Assembly: GCA_963696025.1 (NCBI GenBank)
Contig: CAVOII010000012.1
Location: forward strand, 62,001-126,000
DNA: 64,000 bases
DNA from: JABCYV01 sp963696025
Lineage (GTDB): Bacteria > Acidobacteriota > Terriglobia > Terriglobales > Acidobacteriaceae
Reading direction: 5' to 3'
Below, piece after piece: positions 60,345 to 64,000 of this stretch. Made by a program: the position numbers and the translations under genes. Below the pieces are notes generated by a model that was given only the letters and a program-made list of their open reading frames with translations, made no database searches and was not told the origin of the DNA. Numbering within the stretch: the stretch's first letter is position 1; each line of letters opens with the position of its first letter.

Positions 60345-61661
60345 ATGGCGCGCAAAGTCGAGCTATCGCGCAAGCTGCAAGAGCGCGCGGAGCAGCTGAT
60401 GCCGGGCGGCGTGAATTCGCCGGTGCGCGCTTTTGCCGCCGTAGGCGGCGATCCGCCGTTCATCGTTCGAGGCCTAGGCTCGCACCTCTGGGACGCGGAT
60501 GGCAACGAATACATCGATTACATCGGCTCCTGGGGACCTTTGATTCTAGGCCATGCCACGCCCGCCGTGGTCGAAGCCATCTTCAACGCGGCCTGTAACG
60601 GGACCAGCTTTGGGGCTTCTACGCCCGCGGAAGCCGACCTTGCGGAAATTATCTTGTCGGCATTTCCGGGGATGCAGAAAGTGCGTTTCGTCAATTCCGG
60701 TACTGAGGCTACCATGTCCGCCATCCGCTTGGCTCGAGCTTCCACCAAGCGCAAGTACATCGTGAAATTTGAGGGCTGCTATCACGGGCACGCTGATGCG
60801 TTGCTGGTAAAAGCCGGCTCGGGAGTAGCTACGCTCGGGATCCCAGGATCGGCAGGCGTTCCGGAAGAATTCACCCAGTTCACTCTGGCATTGCCCTTCA
60901 ATGATATCGACGCAGTCGAGCTGGCTTTTTCCAAGTACAAACATCAGATCGCCTGCGTGATCGTCGAGCCGGTCGTTGGCAACATGGGATGTGCGCCTGG
61001 CTCTGGCGGATATTTGGCGGCCCTGCGTCTGATCACCCAGCGCGAAAATGCGGTCCTCATCTTCGATGAAGTCATGACCGGATTCCGCCTGGCTTTCGGT
61101 GGAGCGCAGGAGCTCTACGGCATTCGTCCCGATCTGACCACGATGGGCAAGATTATCGGCGGTGGCCTGCCAGTCGGTGCCTACGGAGGCACAAGCGAGA
61201 TCATGGATTTGGTTGCGCCGCTCGGCCCTATGTATCAGGCCGGGACCTTATCGGGCAATCCCTTGGCCATGGCCGCAGGGCTGGCCACGTTGCGCCATTT
61301 ACAAGAGCACAAGGAGGAAATATATCCTCGGCTGGAGAAGCTGGCTGCAGAATTGGTGGAGGGAGTCGCCGCCGCTGCCAAGGAAGCCGGCATACCTGTC
61401 TGCCCCAATCGTGTGGGCTCAATGTTCACTTGGTTCTTCACCACGGGCCCGGTGACGGATTGGACATCGGCTTCGAAGTCTGACACCGAAGCCTTCGGCC
61501 GCTTCTTCCGAGCCATGCTGGACAACGGAGTCTATCTGCCACCGTCGCAGTATGAAGCGGCATTCCTTAGTACGGCGCACACAGAAGACGACATTCACAA
61601 AACCATTGCCGCAGCGAAGCGCGCGTTTGCTCTCGCTGGTGTGGGCTCAGCTGGTAGATGA
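60345..61661 (+). CDS. hemL: Glutamate-1-semialdehyde 2,1-aminomutase
   Basis: A 438-residue PLP enzyme making 5-aminolevulinate, the first committed haem precursor in the C5 pathway. Signatures: MPGGVNSPVRAFAAVGGDPPFI-type start, NSGTEATMSAIRLARAST, GCYHGHADALLVKAGSG, IFDEVMTGFR, and the Schiff-base Lys in TTMGKIIGGGLPVGAYGG. ATG 60345 follows AAAGGAGG. It is far from hemEHY in this window, so the pathway is split. Confidence 0.97.
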   Translation: MARKVELSRKLQERAEQLMPGGVNSPVRAFAAVGGDPPFIVRGLGSHLWDADGNEYIDYIGSWGPLILGHATPAVVEAIFNAACNGTSFGASTPAEADLAEIILSAFPGMQKVRFVNSGTEATMSAIRLARASTKRKYIVKFEGCYHGHADALLVKAGSGVATLGIPGSAGVPEEFTQFTLALPFNDIDAVELAFSKYKHQIACVIVEPVVGNMGCAPGSGGYLAALRLITQRENAVLIFDEVMTGFRLAFGGAQELYGIRPDLTTMGKIIGGGLPVGAYGGTSEIMDLVAPLGPMYQAGTLSGNPLAMAAGLATLRHLQEHKEEIYPRLEKLAAELVEGVAAAAKEAGIPVCPNRVGSMFTWFFTTGPVTDWTSASKSDTEAFGRFFRAMLDNGVYLPPSQYEAAFLSTAHTEDDIHKTIAAAKRAFALAGVGSAGR

Positions 61662-62387
61662 CAGCTGATGGCTGACAGCTTCTTTCTCCATCATCTCTGG
61701 AATTGTCACAAACTCGTAGCCTTCTGCTTTGTAGCACGCGATCAGCCGATCAGTCGCGGTTGTCGTATACGAACGGTCGGTGCCGAAAACTTTGTGTCCC
61801 CCATCATGCAAGAGAATCACATCCCCACCCCGGATTTTACTCATCACTTTTCGTTCGATGTACTCCGCCGAAGTCGCTCTCCAGTCATAGCCAGTCACGT
61901 TCCACATCACCGGCTCAAGTCCCAGCTTCCGAACCACTCGCAGGGTGATCGGTCTGCGCCCGCCAAAGGGTGGGCGGAACAAATTCGAATAATTACCCAC
62001 GGCATTGGTGATCGCTTGATGGCACTGCGAGATTTCGTCCTGCACCTGGCTGGCCGACTTGAAAATCAATCGCGGATGAATGAATGTGTGATTTCCGACC
62101 ACATGCCTAGCCCGCACCAACTCCCGAACGATGTCCGGTCTCTGTTTTACATAGCGGCCGATCAGAAAGAATGTAGCGCGTACTCCATGCTTGGCAAGCA
62201 CCTCAAGCAGACGGAGCGTGTGAGGATCGTTCGGGCCGTCGTCGTAGGTGAGCGCCAATTGCTTCGTTCCAGGCTTTACTCCCGTAAACGTTCTCCCGTA
62301 CCACTGCCCTGTCGCTGATTTCGTCTGATATCCGGCAGCGCTCATCGCCGTGGCGACAGCTGCCGCGCTTAAAATAGCACCCAGCAT
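61647..62387 (-). CDS. Polysaccharide deacetylase
   Basis: A 246-residue NodB-type enzyme with an N-terminal membrane anchor (MLGAILSAAAVATAMSAAGY). Motifs: LTYDDGPNDPHT (metal Asp and catalytic Asp), NHTFIHPRL (HxxxH), RPPFGGRRP, and the end GGDVILLHDGGH. It removes acetyl groups from amino sugars in cell-wall or exopolysaccharide. Its last codons overlap the hemL end (15 bases) within a 7-bp periodic repeat. Confidence 0.93.
   Translation of the reverse strand: MLGAILSAAAVATAMSAAGYQTKSATGQWYGRTFTGVKPGTKQLALTYDDGPNDPHTLRLLEVLAKHGVRATFFLIGRYVKQRPDIVRELVRARHVVGNHTFIHPRLIFKSASQVQDEISQCHQAITNAVGNYSNLFRPPFGGRRPITLRVVRKLGLEPVMWNVTGYDWRATSAEYIERKVMSKIRGGDVILLHDGGHKVFGTDRSYTTTATDRLIACYKAEGYEFVTIPEMMEKEAVSHQLSSTS
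61648..61682. repeat. Heptanucleotide tandem repeat at two convergent 3' ends
   Basis: Five 7-mers: CAGCTGG, TAGATGA, CAGCTGA, TGGCTGA, CAGCTTC. It encodes the last residues of hemL (S-A-G-R) on one strand and the tail of the deacetylase on the other. The overlap of the two genes seems to have been created by this repeat. Confidence 0.7.
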
Positions 62388-62460
62388 GGGAGAAGATTGT
62401 AAACGGAAGTCAGAAGGTAGAAATCAAAATGGAGAAGTATTCCACCAATGCAGTTCTTTA

Positions 62461-62530
62461 CTTCTCCACCCTGACTTCTGCACCCTGACTTCTGCATTCT
62501 GACTTCTGCACTCTGACTTCTCCACTCTTC
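62461..62530. repeat. 14-bp (2 x 7) tandem repeat, five copies
   Basis: Five copies of CTTCTSCAYYCTGA-like units: CTTCTCCACCCTGA, CTTCTGCACCCTGA, CTTCTGCATTCTGA, CTTCTGCACTCTGA, CTTCTCCACTCTTC. It is in the 225-base spacer between the deacetylase start and the nucleoside kinase start. The period is again a multiple of seven. Confidence 0.88.
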
Positions 62531-62612
62531 CTTCACATTCCGCTGTTAACTCATTCCTCAATTGCGTGCCAGACTCTGCCGGGATATCCTGCCATGCGAA
62601 CCCTTCGAGCCC

Positions 62613-63278
62613 ATGGCCAATCTTTTTGAGCTGCCCCGCTACATTGCAGTGGAAGGTCCCATACGAGTCGGCAAGAGCACGCTGGCACGGGTGCTGGCCG
62701 AGCGCCTGAATGCCCAGCGCGTCATGGAGACCGAGGACAATCCCTTTCTGCGCGGCTTTTATGACGGCGAGGCCGGAGCCGGTTTTCAGGCCCAGTTCGC
62801 GTTCCTTATTCGGCGCTTCGAGCAGCTCTACGCGCTCGACCTCGGCCCACGCTCGCAGAAGACTATCGTCACCGACTTCATCTTCGAAAAAGACAAACTT
62901 TTCGCCTGCCTGAACCTCACCGACCAGGAACTCGATACCTACAACCGCTATTACAATCACTTTCGCGGGCAACTCCCCACGCCCGACCTGGTGATTTACC
63001 TGCAAGCCACCCCTGAGGTGCTGAAGAAGCGTCTGAAGAAGAAAAATGCACCCGGGGAAAAAGCCATCAACGAAGATTATCTCGAGGAAGTGATCAAGGC
63101 CTACGAACACTTCTTCTTCCACTACACATCGTCGGACCTGCTGATCGTAAACACTTCGGAGATCGACTTCGTCGAGCGCAACGAAGACCTGCAGGAGTTG
63201 CTGCGGAAGGTCTCCGCGCCGATCAAAGGGACACAGTATTTCCTGCCCCTGGGCAGCCAGGAGGCCGCCAGCGCCTAG
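62613..63278 (+). CDS. Deoxynucleoside kinase family protein
   Basis: A 221-residue kinase of the dNK/deoxyadenosine-deoxyguanosine kinase family. P-loop GPIRVGKST (residues 15-23), DRS-like segment replaced by TDFIFEKDKLFA, and the lid region LQATPEVLKKRLKKKN. It phosphorylates deoxynucleosides for nucleotide salvage. ATG 62613 starts just before the P-loop. Its stop is followed by a palindromic repeat. Confidence 0.9.
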   Translation: MANLFELPRYIAVEGPIRVGKSTLARVLAERLNAQRVMETEDNPFLRGFYDGEAGAGFQAQFAFLIRRFEQLYALDLGPRSQKTIVTDFIFEKDKLFACLNLTDQELDTYNRYYNHFRGQLPTPDLVIYLQATPEVLKKRLKKKNAPGEKAINEDYLEEVIKAYEHFFFHYTSSDLLIVNTSEIDFVERNEDLQELLRKVSAPIKGTQYFLPLGSQEAASA

Positions 63279-63288
63279 ATTCCCGTGG

Positions 63289-63326
63289 GGACAGCCGTCC
63301 TCGGCTGTCCGGTCGAGCGCAGCTCG
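63289..63326. repeat. Double-hairpin repeat after the kinase gene
   Basis: GGACAGCCG-TCCT-CGGCTGTCC (63289-63310) followed by CGAGC-GCA-GCTCG (63314-63326), beginning with GTGGGG like the hyuB element. It belongs to the palindromic repeat class of this window. The rest of 63327-63640 shows no supported gene. Confidence 0.65.
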
Positions 63327-63641
63327 GCAGGTCCACCCATGGACCGCAAAAATCGCTCTTGAGCCGAAAGATCTCAGCATCTAAATCACTGTGTGCGAAC
63401 CAATCAGTGCCACAACCACTTTGCAAACCTGCCAAGCTCATACACAAAGCAGGCACAAATGAGAGTTCGGAGCAGGATCTTTTCACAGACGGCGTAAAAT
63501 CCGTCAATGCAGCGTTCCCAATCGCGGCTGCTCTTTCCGGTCATCTTTACTGATTCGATTTGTTTCCTTGCGGCCCAACGAACCGCGAAGGCAGCGTTAC
63601 TTCCAGCGCTGCTCACTGACGGCTCATTTTCCAGTTGTAGA

Positions 63642-63673
63642 CTGACAAGTCGAGTTATTACAATTGTAATAAC
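63642..63673 (+). promoter_or_regulatory. Promoter and operator of the toxin-antitoxin pair
   Basis: CTGACA (63642-63647), 17 bases, TGTAAT (63665-63670). Over the -10 lies a perfect 20-base palindrome, GTTATTACAATTGTAATAAC (63654-63673). It is placed 13 bases before the antitoxin start. The antitoxin probably binds it and represses its own operon, the usual pattern for such pairs. Confidence 0.8.
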
Positions 63674-63686
63674 ATGGAGGTAGTCC

Positions 63687-63914
63687 ATGGTCGAGCTCAA
63701 GGTGCGCAGGTTCGGCAATTCGCTGGGCGTGGTATTGCCCAAAGAGGTCATCAGCCGTCTGCGAACCGATGACGGTGAACGGCTGTTTCTGATTGAGGCG
63801 GCGGAGGGCGGTTACCGCCTTACGCCCTACGATCCGGCATTTGAGAAGAAAATGAAAAAGGCCGAGGAAATTATGGGCCGTTATCGTAACACACTGCGCG
63901 CTCTGGCAAAGTGA
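63687..63914 (+). CDS. AbrB/MazE-type antitoxin
   Basis: A 75-residue protein with an AbrB-type swapped-hairpin N-terminus (MVELKVRRFGNSLGVVLPKEVISRL), a DNA-binding antitoxin fold, and a short C-terminal tail (MKKAEEIMGRYRNTLRAL) that would wrap the toxin. ATG 63687 follows GGAGG. The stop overlaps the next start by four bases (GTGA), typical for toxin-antitoxin operons. Confidence 0.9.
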   Translation: MVELKVRRFGNSLGVVLPKEVISRLRTDDGERLFLIEAAEGGYRLTPYDPAFEKKMKKAEEIMGRYRNTLRALAK

Positions 63915-64000
63915 AACGAAACGAACCGGTCTGGCTCGAAGAGCGCGACGCCCTCGCGATTCACGACCGGCTTTTAGCCGATCATGGCGGCCTCCAGGGA
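63911..64000 (+). CDS. Doc-like (Fic-fold) toxin, partial
   Basis: Begins with GTG 63911 and runs off the window. Thirty residues are visible: EPVWLEERDALAIHDRLLAD then HGGLQG, which fits the N-terminus of death-on-curing toxins. Doc proteins phosphorylate elongation factor Tu and stop translation. The pairing with an AbrB-type rather than a Phd-type antitoxin is seen in many genomes. Confidence 0.75.
   Translation, partial: MKRNEPVWLEERDALAIHDRLLADHGGLQG

Noticed and set aside
62461..62530. Possible CRISPR-like array
   Set aside because: The units are 14 bases in direct contact, with no spacers and no cas genes; it is a plain tandem repeat.
63404..63751. A 115-codon ORF on the minus strand
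   Set aside because: It runs through the promoter, operator and start of the antitoxin gene and lacks a ribosome-binding site.

Overview
The window looks like a chromosomal segment of an Acidobacteriota genome (Terriglobia/Koribacter-like). I infer this from gene content, not from a marker gene. The indicators are a VWFA-related secreted protein of the acidobacterial type, a 1159-residue Oar-like TonB-dependent receptor with a carboxypeptidase-regulatory N-domain, a second receptor of that build behind a cobalamin riboswitch, a DUF3011/crystallin-like secreted protein, and many secreted proteins of unknown function. GC content is moderate to high. Most genes are intact housekeeping genes on both strands. 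Accessory or decaying material is concentrated at about 26-27.9 kb, 31.2-32.9 kb and the right end.

Layout: 0.1-4.2 kb (minus) holds the haem genes hemE-hemH-hemY plus a GNAT gene. 4.3-7.0 kb holds a small ORF and a LytS/LytTR-type two-component pair whose kinase carries an N-terminal zinc-ribbon (DUF1272-like). 7.1-10.6 kb is the large Oar-like receptor. 11.2-13.5 kb has a winged-helix-like protein and a membrane pseudokinase fused to a TonB C-terminal domain. 13.6-19.1 kb (minus) is an apparent operon of a 1043-residue secreted protein of unknown family, a VWFA-related protein and a secreted amidohydrolase. 19.6-22.4 kb has GtrA, CDP-alcohol phosphatidyltransferase and a class-III aminotransferase. 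22.7-25.7 kb has a VOC protein, MurJ and a bactofilin. 26.1-27.9 kb is a multiply frameshifted secreted beta-propeller-like gene. 28-31.1 kb has DinB and RNase R.

31.2-32.9 kb begins with tRNA-Pro(GGG), followed by what looks like a decayed integrated segment: a recombinase C-terminal remnant, a secreted-protein gene with a stop at codon 6, and a near-copy of the tRNA 3' end 1.6 kb downstream. 33-35.4 kb has a crystallin-like protein, a small secreted protein, a BON protein and a MerR regulator. 35.7 kb has a tiny lysine-rich ORF followed by a terminator. 35.9-40.2 kb has HyuB, two tandem acyl carrier proteins, FabF and Dtd. 40.3-46 kb has an NHL-like protein, FolP, DacB, DUF488, cytochrome c and a DUF374 acyltransferase. 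46.1-48.5 kb is the B12 riboswitch and receptor. 48.5-54.7 kb has a class-II aldolase, QueA, cysteine dioxygenase, a lipoprotein and PolA. 54.8-60.1 kb has a DDAH-like hydrolase, a porin, and an NRAMP-family transporter operon divergent from an RcnR/FrmR-type repressor. 60.3-63.3 kb has HemL, a polysaccharide deacetylase and a deoxynucleoside kinase. 63.7-64 kb is an AbrB-like antitoxin and the start of a Doc-like toxin.

Two kinds of repeat run through the window. One is a set of GC-rich palindromes or double hairpins, two of which sit in frame inside coding genes (rnr and hyuB). The other is a set of tracts with strict 7-bp periodicity at four places. The least explained items are the pseudokinase-TonB fusion, the in-frame palindromic insertions, the RcnR/NRAMP-variant metal locus, the unknown 1043-residue protein operon, and the lysine-rich micro-ORF.
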